From positions 25,835,883 through 25,899,882 of the forward strand of contig CM035230.1 of the NCBI GenBank assembly GCA_020226215.1: a DNA stretch of 64,000 nt. Direction: 5' to 3'. Source of the stretch: Sindora glabra. Lineage: Eukaryota; Streptophyta; Magnoliopsida; Fabales; Fabaceae. The notes beneath the pieces are model-generated. The model was not told the origin of the DNA. It saw nothing but the letters and a program-made list of their open reading frames with translations, and searched no databases. How positions within the stretch are numbered: position 1 is the stretch's first letter; each line of letters begins with the position of its first letter. Positions 38,401 to 50,899 of this stretch are shown here, in pieces. The position numbers and the translations under genes were made by a program.

Positions 38401-41400
38401 GTTGGTATCAATTTTGGTTGATTACATTTGTCCACGAAGAAAAAGCTTCAGTCTTTTATGTGTACAAAGGAGTCAATCATCGAAGTTACATTTCAATTGG
38501 CTATTTCACCAGTTCTTGGTTAAGGTTAATTGGTTATAGAATGACAACATTATTAGAAAGATATTTTCTTGTTAACAGTAGTATATGATAACTATTATGC
38601 AGTCAAGCTGGAACATAAAAGAGTAACAAAAAAGGTGACTCTTTAAACAGGAAGGGTTTGAAGCTTTGATAAAAGAACTTCATTCTTCTAATTTATATTA
38701 GGAAATCATTTCCTTCTTTATGAAAGCATTATTTGTGAAAGTCAAGCTAGAAAAAGACTGATAACAGAGGGTTAAGAACCACTTATTGTTTGTGCAAAGT
38801 TGTAATAGCCCAACTATAATAACAACAAAGTCTTATCCCACTAAGTGAGGTCGGCTATATACATCACACGACGCCATTGGACTCTATCAGAAATCAGATT
38901 TCCAATAATATTATTTTTCAAGAGGTTCCTTTTTATAATTTTCCCCTATGTCTTTTTTGGCCCCCCTTTGCACCTTTTCATAAAGTTAAAGACTATGTGA
39001 TTTTGATAAAATTTTATATTGTTTGTTAAAGGCCTAATACAATCCAAAGGGAGATAAAGTTAAAATCAATGTTGTAAAAAATCTTAAATATAGGCAACAA
39101 AAAGTCTACATTGCAAGTTAAAGAGATGGAAAAATGAGAACAATTTAAGATGCCAAAGGACAAAAACCAGTCAAAATAACTTGCTTAATTAAAGATAAGG
39201 AATAAAAATTCACATCCACAAACCTTTGAGGAGAATAAGGGTCAACTAGGAAAGCTAGAGAGCACCCAGAACAGAAATTAAAAAGCATTTTTGGATGTAG
39301 TAGCAGAAAACATGAAGGAAGTGAATAATACTAACAGAACATTGTCCTGAAAGGTTATAAAAAGGAAGTGAATATATTTGGATGTAATAGCCCAACTGTA
39401 TAAAAGAAAATGAATGCATGATATATACACAATTCATTCAATGCCAACCCATTATTTTTCTCTCTTCTATTTTTTTTTTCCTGTTTTGCCAAGAATATTA
39501 ACCCTTGATTACATGAATGATGAGGTAAATACCCAACATTTACAATATCTCCTGTGCTTTTAACTATAGCACATTGCAATTTTTTATTACACAGACAATA
39601 CTATAGCATTAATAATAAGTTAATTATGCTCCAACGTTGGACGTGGATGGTTTTTACAGTCTATCAGGTCCATATGGTCAATATCCATATTTTCACTGAA
39701 TAAATAATCTTAAATAACTTTATCTATGCAGAAAGCTGCAATCAAGAAGATGGACATGCAAGCATCAAGAGAATTTCTTGCTGAATTAAAAGTCTTAACA
39801 CATGTTCATCACCTTAATCTGGTACTAAATCTTTCAACCTTTTGCATCATTGTTAATGCTTTTATGTGCGTGCCTGTGTGCACCTACTGGTGGAAAACTG
39901 AAAATCTACTATAAGAGGATAATTGATCATCACAATAGTGGATCTAGCATTATTTTGAATTCCTTGACAGTTATCTGCTTCCCTATTTCTTGTCTGTTTC
40001 CAGTGTCTAGAGCTGTTATATTAGTGATCAAAGTCTTTATCTGTCAGTTCTTTTGGGTTCAGTCTACCTTGACTTTGTCATTTGCTTCTATCTCTCTTCT
40101 TTCCCTTTGTTCCAAATTTTATTATCTCTCTTCTTTCCCTTTGTTCTAAATTTTATTTTGCTTTAGTATCAGCATTTGATCCATGTGCGATTATCTATCA
40201 TGTACAATGTTCATGCATCAGAAAATATGAATTTCTATATGTCCAACACTCTGCATACTGCCATAGCTTGGAAATGGTTTTTGGTTTTCTATTTCATACT
40301 TGGGTAGCATAATGACTGAATAATATCATTCAAGACTTTGAAGCACCATCAGATTGGTACCCTCTTCCATGAACAATGCATTCTTATCTAGCAGAATAAA
40401 TCAAGAATTTTACGCTCCATTTGTTTTCTTGGAATACATTTTCCATAGGAAAATCTCATTTGTTTTTATATAGGTTAAAAATTTTCATGCCACTTGTATA
40501 TCTTGTGATTAATAAAATAATGGATAGTGTTATAATAGTAAAAGCAAATAATTTATTTAAAATATTGGATGCTGTTTTCCACTGCACTCCTTACATGTAA
40601 TATTGAATAATAAAATATTTTTTGATATCTTGCTATAACCACATGTACATCAGATTGTTCTTAGGGAAGATGTTTTCTGTCAAAACAAATAGAGCCTTAG
40701 TGGTGCTATTACAAATATTTGATATCCTCGTTACTTTAACAAGTATAATAGTGGAGCACAAATGCCTTAGATATAAGCCTATTGCAGGAATTCAACATGG
40801 TCAAGCCACATCTGGCACTATTTCTCTCAATCTTATCTAGAAGAACATTTCAGGAGAAAAGAAAGGGTGTCCCTATATTTGTGTACGAGCAGTAACACTA
40901 ATAGAGACAAGTATAGTAATAATGATACCATGATCAAATATTTGAATAATAAAGAAGTCCTTGAAGTTTGCACAAATAGGATCTCTATAACTGTAAGATT
41001 ACAGTGCTACCAGGTATTAGAATGGTTTCATTTGTTCACAAATGTAGTTTTCAATCACCAGCTTCAAACCCATGCCTCTTATTTACGTCTACTTATAGTT
41101 TCCAAATACTCTTTTATAATATGTTGTTTCCATTAATTAATGACCGTGTAGGTGCGGTTGATTGGATATTGTGTTGAGGGCTCTCTTTTCCTCATCTATG
41201 AATACATTGAGAATGGAAACTTAAGCCAACATCTACATGGTACAGGTGAGATAAACATGTAGTGAAATTCTGTTCATAATGATGCGAATTTGTGATTGTC
41301 ATAACATTATTAAAGTCAAAATGTTGCCAGAGAGAGATCCACTACCATGGTCAACCAGAGTGCAAATTGCATTGGATTCAGCTAGAGGTCTTGAATATAT

Positions 41401-42484
41401 TCATGAGCATACAGTCCCTGTATATATCCATCGTGACATAAAGTCAGCAAATATATTGATAGACAAAAACTTCCATGGAAAGGTTGAATATGTGCTGAAA
41501 GCTTGTCTATATTTTTAATTTTACAATAATTACAGAAGCTCCTAAAATATTCATATCACAGGTTGCAGATTTTGGATTGACCAAACTGACTGAAGTTGGA
41601 GGAAGCTCATCACTTCCCACTGGTCGTCTTGTTGGAACATTTGGATACATGCCACCAGAGTATGATTATCTCTATTTTAATGTTTAGATGGTACCAAGGC
41701 TGCCAAAGCGGGCATGATTTGGCATTTTTAGTATTGGCCTAATGCCTGCATTTATACCCTTCTTGTAGAGGAAAAGTGTAGTTTTCTTTTGTTTTTATTT
41801 GGATTTGGATTCTTTTATGATTGCCATACTCTTAAACTGCAGATATGCTCAATATGGTGATGTTTCTCCGAAGGTTGATGTCTATGCTTTTGGAGTGGTT
41901 CTCTTTGAACTTATTTCTGCAAAAGATGCTATCGTCAAGTCAAGCGAATCCATCGCTGACTCAAAGGGCCTCGTTGCTTTGGTTATTACTGATTTCTCCA
42001 CTTCTAGAATTTTTTTATCTGATTATTATATTGACAGCATCCACTTTGCATTAAGCCTTCACGTAAGTCTAAAACAAACATTACTTTTCATATATATATA
42101 TATATATATATATTTTCCTTTTTTGATTATGTAATGCAGTTTGGAGGAGTTCTTAATCAACCTGATCCTACCGAAGATCTTCAAAAACTGGTAGATCCAA
42201 GGCTTGAGGAGAACTACCCTATTGATTCAGTTCGCAAGGTATGCTTATTTGTTAAGAGTAACTCTTTTATAATTTTCTGTTCCTTATCAGTGAAGACATG
42301 GCCACTGCTTTGCTTGCAGATGGCGCAGCTAGCGAAAGCATGCACGCAGGAAAATCCGCAGCTGCGGCCAACTATGAGATCTCTTGTGGTTGCTCTAATG
42401 ACACTTTCTTCTACCACTGAGGATTGGGACGTTGGTTCCTGGTATCAAAATCAAACGTTTGTCAATTTGATGTCTGGAAGATAG
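35481..42484 (+). CDS. CERK1: LysM receptor-like kinase, CERK1/LYK3/NFR1 clade, copy B (12 exons, 620 aa)
   Basis: Tandem paralogue of copy A with the same architecture. Exons: 35481-36114, 36831-36864, 36957-36964, 37108-37269, 38213-38400, 39732-39821, 41152-41245, 41331-41482, 41562-41659, 41843-41981, 42140-42238, 42320-42484. All introns are GT-AG and no stop interrupts the frame. Signal peptide about 1-23, three LysM domains with CxC motifs at 89-91 and 151-153, one transmembrane helix, kinase Lys347, HRD 437-439, DFG 457-459, YAQ 488-490 and the C-terminal MSGR. Versus copy A it has about 31 substitutions and a two-residue deletion in exon 1, mostly in LysM1-LysM2, a four-residue deletion in the juxtamembrane glycine-rich stretch of exon 5, and only about 17 substitutions in the kinase exons. 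It lacks two N-glycosylation sequons present in copy A (Asn44, Asn186). Ligand specificity cannot be assigned. Confidence 0.95.
36957..36964 (+). other. 8-nt microexon (exon 3) of LYK copy B
   Basis: The same TGCTGGAG flanked by CTCTGCAG and GTTTGG. It restores the frame between exon 2 (phase 2 end) and exon 4, giving Ser-Ser-Ala-Gly-Ala-Leu-Ala before the membrane helix. Conservation of the exon and its splice sites, while neighbouring intron bases differ, supports function. Confidence 0.88.
38816..39382 (-). mobile_element. 5'-truncated non-LTR retroelement in intron 5 of LYK copy B
   Basis: A 567-bp insert absent from copy A is flanked by 15-bp direct repeats TGTAATAGCCCAACT (38801-38815 and 39383-39397). 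One end has an ATAATAACAACAAAG tail followed by TCCCACTAAGTGAGGTCGGC, the sequence found reverse-oriented at the 3' end of plant RTE LINEs and Au-type SINEs. The long variable target duplication and the simple-repeat tail indicate target-primed insertion on the minus strand. Confidence 0.82.
40411..40615. mobile_element. Small TIR element in intron 6 of LYK copy B
   Basis: Orthologous to the element at 9291-9495 of copy A, with a more degraded left end (CGCTCCATTTGTTTTCTTGGAA). It predates the segmental duplication. Confidence 0.35.
42091..42113. repeat. (TA)n microsatellite in intron 10 of LYK copy B
   Basis: About eleven TA units lie 27 bp upstream of the exon 11 acceptor. The copy A intron has only a short TATATA-type stretch here. 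Confidence 0.9.
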
Positions 42485-45017
42485 GTTACGGAAGCTAGTA
42501 TTTTACTATTACCACTGAATACTTTAGTTCGTGAAGATGTCAGGCCATTGCAGAAACATGTTATTTGTAAATGAATGCATTTAGGAGGAATTTGTACATT
42601 TTCCGAGTTTGAGTAGGTGTATGAGCAGAAGATGCAGCTAGAAACATTTTTGTATATTGTTTATCAAGTTATCTTCTGTTGCCTAAGTGCATATATGCTC
42701 TGTCAATTTTTGGAACTATCTTCTTGATGTCACTTTTGTTTATTAAATTGATACGATCATAATTTTGAAAATCAGATTAGACTAGTCAATTAAACCGGTG
42801 AACCAGCTGCTAAGTTGGTTCAATTTAAGTTTTTGAACTGCAAATGCATGTGATTCGGTGAGAATTAATGTAAATTAGTCAAAATCGGTCTAAAGTAGTT
42901 AAAACTAGTGAATTAGATTGGTTTTTCAAAATTTTTTGACAAATATTTTTTTATAATTTTTTAATAATTGAGGTGTAATATTTTTATAATTTTATATTAA
43001 TTAAATTTATATTTTTTGTATTATTTTTAATATAAATTATTATTATATTACTTATATTTTATTACTTTAAATATATAATATTAGTTAGTGTGTATATATA
43101 ATTTATTTTTTTAAAGTTAAAATCAATTAATGATAATATATTGTTGAATCAATAAATTGGTGGATTGGTGCTTCATCCATTCAATGACAGATTCGATTAT
43201 AAAAATTATGGATATAATAATTGCTAATGATGCAGGATGCATTTGGTGTGACTATTCAAGAGCAACTAAAAGAGTCATATATATAATATAAAAAGGTATT
43301 GCCTCAGCACAACTTTGGGAAGGTGGCATGGTTGCATGGAATTTTTTTTTCATAAAACTTGTAATATACATAAAATTTACGACTATTTCTTAAAATTAAG
43401 CAAATGTATAGCATATAAAGTGCATTTTTTTACATAAGTTTTGTAATATGAAAAATAACGCTTATAATACAAAAGTATTTATTAGTTTTATGAAAAACTT
43501 GCAGGTTTTATAAAATAAGTATTGAATTTACATAAAAAAAAGTTACATAGGCTATGTTGATTAGATATGTAAACCGGAACTCATGATTGTGGACAACATG
43601 GGCAACTCACAATCAGGGACAAACTTTGTGCAGTCAAAAGCATGTGTAGTCGGAAGCATGATCGTGAGTAAAAAATTAATTTTTTCTAATTTTTTTTTCT
43701 TATATTTAGATCTAATATATATATAATTGAATTCAATTACTTTATAAGAAACTCAATCTAATTTCTATAGTCTAATTCAATTTTTTTACTTAAATAATTC
43801 AATAAAAATTAAAATATTAAAATATAATTTATAAATTATAAAATAAAATAATTAATAAAAATATAAAATAATATAGACCACTTGCAAAAAAGCTCGCACT
43901 GCATACAGGGTGGTGTGATTAGTTTAGTTTAAAGCTTGCATTTAATGCGAACTTATTTAAAGAAGTCCATATAAGTAAAAATTCACGTGAATTAGGTCCG
44001 TATAAACCCATTCTATTCATTTTATATATCTAATGTGGATTCTAATTTTTTTTTCAAGGATGCACCAAAGAACTACCTTTACAAAATATTAGTTTGGAGC
44101 CAATCGTTGATCAGATTTTTGCAAATCGAAATCCACCATGCGTTAAAACAAATGCAATGGAATTTGTTGGTTTTTTCAGTTAAATATGGTTACATTGGGA
44201 AAAAAAAAAGGAAAGAAATTATAAAAAAAAAAAACTCTTGAATCTCCTCAATAATTTTAGTTGGGATGACAAGTTTTAGACTAAGTTACAGAAGGTTGAG
44301 AATAGGACATAAGTTTCTTTAATTTCCTACGTATAATACACTTTCCTAGTGGGCAAACAATCTAAAGAACAAAAGATCCAAAATTTGAACGAAATAAATG
44401 AATAATACCTTTTAAAGACTTGATTTGAGAAAGTCATGCTTTCAATTTACAGACAACCAAGCCCCGAATATTATTAGGGAAAAAAATAAATAATAAAACT
44501 TGTTACATCCATTGTAATGCATTAGAAGAAAACAACCCCGTGAAGAAAGGAAAACATAATTGGTAAACCAAACCATAGATTATTACAAAATAATCAGATA
44601 AAAAAGAAAGAGAGAAAATCTAACTGGATTTGCAAAACCAGCCTTTAGAATCAATAAATTTATACATGAGGAATTGGGTAGCATTCTAAGCGGGTTAAAT
44701 TAATTAGGACCATGGAATTCGCAAGTAGTCCGTATTATTTTATTTTTAAAAATAATTAAATTATTAAAAAGAAAATTGAGAAAAGTACCTTTAATAGCAT
44801 ATTAAATTGAATTAAATTAAAAATATTTATTTTTTATAAATTATATTGGATTAATTAAATTTTTTTATTTTGTACAGTGAGTTAATTAAATAAATATAAA
44901 AAAATTATATTAAATTATTATACATTAAATTAGAAATTTAATTAAATTAAAAAAAATTTATGATTAAAAATTATTAAAAATTAATTAAGAACATGAAATT
45001 CACGAGAGCCCACTGTC
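42485..45017. other. 3' flank of LYK copy B, no gene
   Basis: The first 270 bp probably hold the 3' UTR (about 42485-42750, with AATGAATG and TTTGTAAATG elements), most of which copy A has lost. It is followed by a MITE (42758-43210) and AT-rich sequence collinear with copy A to the copia target site at 45018. An open frame at 44035-44241 has no recognisable homology. Confidence 0.6.
42758..43210. mobile_element. MITE with CATAATTTT-type ends, about 450 bp
   Basis: The left end CATAATTTTGAAAATCAGAT is an imperfect inverted repeat of the right end CAGATTCGATTATAAAAATTATG. The interior has AACCGGTGAACC/GGTTCAA motifs common in plant MITEs. Flanks GATACGAT and GATATAAT could be an 8-bp target duplication with two CpG-type changes. 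Copy A keeps only the right half (to about 11620). Confidence 0.5.
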
Positions 45018-45022
45018 AAGCC
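45018..45022. repeat. Target site duplication AAGCC, left
   Basis: AAGCC directly precedes the left LTR and is repeated at 53661-53665 after the right LTR. Copy A has a single AAGCT-type sequence at the empty site near 13093. Confidence 0.9.
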
Positions 45023-45521
45023 TGTTAAAAGTTTATGATTTATAAAAATATTTTAATATTCATACAATCGTAAATTCATAAAGAAGAGTACAAGAATTGT
45101 ACAAATAGAATAAAAAATTTTTTGAATTAGCTGATCCTCTTATTACATCTATAAAATCAGATCAAGAAATTTATGAAAAATGAAGAATGATATCAATTGG
45201 TTGGATTATTGCCCATATATCCTCATGTGAGTCTTAGAGAGAATTATAAAAATAACAAAACTATAATTTGATGGGAGACTGCAGATTACCTTATAAGGAG
45301 ATGGGTAGGGATCCAAACCCTAATTATAACCCAATTAGGATTAACTAACCCATCACAATTAACTTAGAATTAGGGTATATACACAAACTTTATAATTATA
45401 TTATATATATAGTCTATATATTATATATATTGTCTAGGTATTATTATTATATTAATGACATTAAATTATTATTTAATTAAACTATATATTAAAATGTGTT
45501 AATCCACTAAATTATTTTACA
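45023..45521 (-). repeat. 3' LTR of the antisense copia element
   Basis: A 499-bp direct repeat of 53208-53660, with TGTTAAAAG at one edge and TTTTACA at the other. The adjoining internal PPT on the minus strand reads GTCCAAGTGGGAGAT (45522-45536). Confidence 0.9.
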
Positions 45522-45672
45522 ATCTCCCACTTGGACAATCACATTTTAATACATAATTTTGGATTACAATATGTAGCCACATTTAAATAATGTTATTAAT
45601 ACAATTCATACAATTACAACCATAAGTTAAATATGAGATTTCATTAAATGCATACCTGATCATCTGATGAGG

Positions 45673-45676
<4 letters not shown>

Positions 45677-45712
<36 letters not shown>
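45677..45712. repeat. (TA)n microsatellite
   Basis: About 18 TA units in the 3' untranslated region of the antisense copia element. They produce spurious Ile-Tyr reading frames. Confidence 0.9.
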
Positions 45713-45718
<6 letters not shown>

Positions 45719-45952
45719 CCCATACCAAATGACCAAACAAAATAAAGTGTGTATATAATAAAAATATACAAAATGATTCATGTATCCACCTAAGATACTT
45801 TACAATATTTTGAAACAGGGTCTGAATATCTTCTTATATTGTCATAATATAATAAGTGCATAATATGATAAAATGGCAATATTGTACTATCATAAAATCT
45901 TGAGATTAATACAATTTCAGATTTAAAATACACAAGTACTCTCACTTACCTA

Positions 45953-48900
45953 AAACATTAAAAGATTCAATAAGGCCCATACCTAATAATGTCTTTTAAA
46001 TATTTCTATAGTTAGGCCTTTAGTTAATGGGTCTGCAAGCATATAGTCTATTGAAATATGTTTAATATGAGTAAGATACTCGTGTGTCTTCTTTCTCACA
46101 AACTGATGTTGGTGTGTGTCCTAGAACCAATCATATAGATGATTGAAGTTATACACAAAGTATTATATTTTATTTTAGACAATTTAATTATTATATTTTA
46201 TTTTTATAATTTTATTATTATGCGCAATTTATAACTTAATATAATAATTATCCTTGGAATAGCTTTGCTATTCCTAAAATGCCCCTAGTCAAGTATTATT
46301 ACGAAAATGATAGTAATAATACATCAAGACTAGCATGTATAGTGACTGATGATTACGAATCATGGATATGTGATATTAAGTCAATACATGAGTACATTGC
46401 TAGTGAACAATGTACTGGACTGACCCACTATGAGAATATTGCATGGATAAACGGGTCATAAGTTATTCTCGTATGATCACAAATACACATAAACCTTTGA
46501 CTTGAAGTCACTACGATTCCCTACATGAAGAATTACTCACTTTAATATTGTCCTATGTCACCTTTAATTAGGATGACAAGTAGGGCATTGATTGGGTGTG
46601 TCATAAATCGTGCAGAGGGAAGTGAGTGATGTAAATGGGATTTTGTTACTCTTGTATAAAAGAAAAATATCCTTGGGCCCCTTGATTGAGTGAGACTTAG
46701 AAATGCATGGCCATGCTCAGTTGAATTAATATGTGATATTAATTATTTATTTTAAGTCTACTCAGCATCAAGAAATATAAATTGAACATTAACGAGAATG
46801 ACACATTCCATGCCTCTAGTTCAATTTGGATATTATTACAAAAGGGTTATGATGCAAAACGTTGATCATGTATTAGATGGATGTCGAATCACAGACATTC
46901 TTACTACTTGAGTGGCAGCGATGTATTGCTAGATACTGCTCGCTGTCTATGGCTCAATAATAAGTCATTGTCAACGTAGTAAGAACCTACAGGGTCACAC
47001 AAAAGGAGTAGGAATAAGACAATAATTAATTGGACTTTAATTATATTAATATCCAATTAATTGGACTTATTTTCGTGCATATATATTATTAAGAATAATA
47101 AATTCACATTTTATATATATATATATTATGTGATATTATTTGATATTAAAGTAATATCAAGTAATTATCTTATCAGATATTAGATAAATATATTATGAGA
47201 TAATATTATTTTGATATTTGATAACTATATGCAATTATCTAATATTAAGATATTTATATTATGAGATAATATTATTATCTAATATTAGATAATTAATAGA
47301 TAAGTCCTATCTTTTCCCATTATCTTTAGGATAAGGATAAGATGAGTTGTTAAGTGTGATTAGGATTAGGATTTTGGAAGCATTATCCTAGTAGGACTAG
47401 GATTATGGCTTGCCTAAGTTCTATAAAAGGGGACTTGAGGGCAACACTTAATAATCACGTCCAAAGCTTCCATATAAACCCTAAATCACTCAGAAAACAT
47501 CTGATCCTAATTCTTAGAGAGAAAAATGCATCCTAGCAGACGCGTGGAGGGTGAGAGGTCATTGTTCACTCCGTGTGGATAACGTAGAGACGTTGTACCT
47601 TCCGGCCGGCGTTTGATTCATCCGCTCTCAAGTTTTGATAAGTAGAAACACAAGTGCCCAATAGGTAAAACCCTAATCATTGACTTATGCTTTTTGCATG
47701 GATCCTAGGTAGAATTCTGATCAAAATTTTAAAATTCCGCTGCATGTGATAATCCGAATTCCCAACAACTGATATTTCATATCAAAATGCTGTGTGGGTA
47801 GAACTTTTATTGTTTTAAGAGAAGTTAATAGTAGCAATATAGTTGCAATATAGTTGCAATAAATGATTAAAGGTTTTGAAATGCTTTTAATTAAGCAAAA
47901 TTCAAAGATAAAATTCCTTAACCATACAACCTCTTGAGTGGCTTCATAGCAAGCAACATACTTTGCTTCTATAGTAGAGGTTACTATTAAAGATTATTTA
48001 GCACTCTTCCACAATATAGCTCCTCTTGTAAGTATAAAGATATATCCAGATATTGATTTCTTATCATCTAGACAACCTGTAAAGTCAAAGTTTGAATAGT
48101 CTATACAAATAAAATCACCGGACCTTTTATAAGTTAGTATATAATTTTTTGTACTCTACAGGTATCTCATGATTTTCTTGGTTGCTATCTAATGTTTTTG
48201 ACCAAGATTACTTAGGTACTTTCCAAGCACACTAATTGCAAAAGCAATATCTAGGTGTTTACATACCTAAGCATACATTAGGCTACCAACAACGGAAGCA
48301 TATGGAACCGTACTCATTCTTAATTTCTCATCATTATTTTGAGGACACTGGGCTTTGGAAAACACTTCATCCTTTTGAATAGGCGTAGCACTATATGAGC
48401 ATGAAGCCATGTTAAATCTTTTAAGAACTTTATCTATATATAATTTTTAAGACAAACCAAGCAAGCCCTAAGATTTGTCACGATGGATCTCTATGCCAAG
48501 CACAAAAGACGTATTTCCAAGATCCTTCATATCAAAATTCTATGATAGTGCCTTTTTTATCTCGTTTAAAAGATTCACATCATACTCGTAAGGAGAATGT
48601 CATCAACATATAATACAAGGATCATAAAATTACGCACACTCATCATATAATAGATATATTGATTTACTGCATTCTCCTTAAAATCAAGAGAGCAAACAAT
48701 CTTGTGAAATTTGAGATACCATTGCCTGGATGCTTGTTTCAGGCCATATATTGACTTATTCAACTTACAAACTAAGTGCTTTTTTTCATTCTCTTGGAAA
48801 CTATCCGGTTATTTCATATAAATTGTCTCTAATAGGTTATCATTAAGGAAGGCAATCTTTACATCCATCTGATGTAGCTTGAGATCAAAATGAGTTATTA

Positions 48901-49246
48901 AAGCCATTATAACTTGAAATGAATCTTTGATTGAGACTGGTGATAAAGTCTCTTTATAATCAATTCCTTCCTTCTGCGTGTAACCTTTAGCTACTAATAT
49001 GAACTTGTATCTTTCAATCTCACCTTTAGCAATCAATTTAGTCTTAAAAATCCATTTACACCTAACTAGTTTACATCTTGTAGGTAATTTTACCAAATCC
49101 CATACATTATTTTTATATATTGAATTTATTTCATCATCTATGGCATGAATCCATTCTAAAGAATTAGAACTTGAAATAGCTTCTGAGAAGCTAATATGAT
49201 CAGAATCATCATTCATATCAAACTCATATTCTTGTAAATAAACCAT
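45953..49246 (-). pseudogene. copia reverse transcriptase and RNase H, broken
   Basis: The RT begins at about 49246 with a WIHAIDDEI and KCKWIFKTK-type region, AKGYTQKEGIDY and the LHQMDVKIAFLN segment. A CAA-to-TAA stop follows YMK near 48807, then SIYGLKQASRQW and YVDDILL (about 48600). RNase H is recognisable near 48080-47900 (DFTGCLDDKKS, then WKSAK and a stop). Its C-terminal part (RKKTHEYLTH, MLADPLTKGL) continues at 46101-45953, beyond the nested solo LTR. Multiple stops show it is dead. Confidence 0.88.
46107..47767 (+). mobile_element. Solo LTR, 1661 bp, nested in the antisense copia element
   Basis: It starts TGTTGG, ends CCAACA and is flanked by perfect 5-bp duplications ACTGA (46102-46106 and 47768-47772). 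A TATA box CTATAAAAGG at 47421 followed by a leader-like region suggests + orientation. No PBS, PPT or coding sequence is inside, so it is a solo LTR left by LTR-LTR recombination. Removing it and one ACTGA restores the RNase H reading frame of the host element (HFDMKYQFV). The short open frame at 46279-46461 is part of the LTR. Confidence 0.92.
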
Positions 49247-49299
49247 ATAATCATTTGTAATTTCCTGACGATGAGTTCTTTATAATCTTCCTAAGGGAA

Positions 49300-50890
49300 C
49301 TTCCTCAATTATATTATTTGGTTCATTCACCAGTTGGATTGATTCAATCATAAATTAATCTGGATCAATTTGTAGCTTTATATGAGATAGTTCAACGAAA
49401 GGCACTATTAGAGGAACAACACTTTGTTTATTAGCCGTTCGAAAGATATTATTTTGTTCTTCTCCTAGAGAGATCTGAGGTGACTTTCTCCTACTATTCA
49501 ATTCATTCTCAAAGTAGACAACACGATCTGACTCAATAACTCTTGATGAATAAGATGGGCAATAAAACCTACTTCCTTTTGAACTAATGCAGTAGCCAAT
49601 GAAATACCTACTAATTATTTTTGCTTCAAGTTTCTTAGTATGTAGGTTATAAGGCCTAATTTCAGCTTTATAGCCCTAAATATGAAAATGTTTCAAGCTA
49701 GGCTCCTTACCATACATCAGCTCATATGGAGTCTTTGGTACAGATTTGCTGGGAACTTGATTCAACACATATGTAGTTGTTCTTAGAGCATCACCTCATA
49801 AAAATTCTAGTAAAGTAGAATGAGTAAGCATACATCATACCATTTCCATGAGTGTTTTGTTCCTTCACTTTGCAACTCCATTTTGCTTTAGTGTACCAGC
49901 ATAGTGTAACTAGTTTCTATTTCACACTTTTGTAAATATCTTACAAAAGGACCAGGATTTCTTCCAATTTCATCATATTTGCCATAAAATTCACTGCCTC
50001 TATTTGAATGTACACATTTGATTTGCTTTCTCAGTTTTAGTTTAATTACAACCTTGAACCTCTTGAAGGCTTCTAATGCTCTAGGCTTTTCAAAAAGAAG
50101 CTCCATTCATCCAAATCTTGAATAGTCATCAATGAGGGTGATAAAATACTTAAAGCCTTCCATTGCATTAGGTAAGATGGGCCTACACACATCAGTATAG
50201 ATTAATTTTAGAATACTTTCTTTCCTGGTCTTCTTCCCTTTTCTAGTTCTAGATGTTAGTTTTCCTTTGATACAATCCACACAGACGCTAAAATCTGAGA
50301 AGTCAAATTTAGGTAAAATTCCTTCTTTTATTAATCGTTTCATTCTTTCCTTGGAGATGTGGCTTAATCTTCTATGCTAAAGCATTGAATACGTTTCATT
50401 TGATCTTGGCCTTTTATTTCCAATAACTGTGTTAATGAAATTTTCAAAAGTATTGTCCAAATCAATTTTATATAAACCATTATTCAAAGTATCAGTTCTA
50501 ATAACATAGGAGTTATAATATAACTTAAAATTATTATTTTCAAATAAACATAAATATCTATCTTGCTCCAAATAAGTTATAGACATTAAATTCCTTCTCA
50601 TAGGAGGTATAAAAATAACGTTTTTCAATTTTAAAACATGATTAGTGGATAGATATAAAGAAATGACTTATATGTGTTTAATTTGTACTTTGTCTCCATT
50701 TCTTAGTTTCAAAATTGTTTCACCCTTGCTTAACTTCCTCAAATTTCTCAACGCCTGCAAGCAATTAATAACATAGATAGTAGCACTAGTATTTAGCCAC
50801 TAAGTGTTAGAAGGAACTTCAATACTATTAGATTCAAAATAAACTAGAGCTAGAGGGTTACCTTTCTTCTTCTTTTCAATCTATTTCTTG
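49300..50890 (-). pseudogene. copia protease-integrase region, broken
   Basis: From right to left: a protease tail and FIPPMRRNL (50620), a GAG-pre-integrase zinc region with HRRLSHIS preceded by a TGG-to-TAG stop, CVDC (50285), then IYTDV and LIDDYSRFG. The expected second catalytic aspartate lies in HSNRGSEFYG at about 50010, where Asp is replaced by Asn. The later integrase segments are fragmentary. This integrase could not be active. Confidence 0.82.
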
Positions 50891-50899
50891 AATTTGAAG

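Noticed and set aside
46279..46461. 60-residue reading frame
   Set aside because: It lies inside a solo LTR bounded by TG...CA and target duplications.
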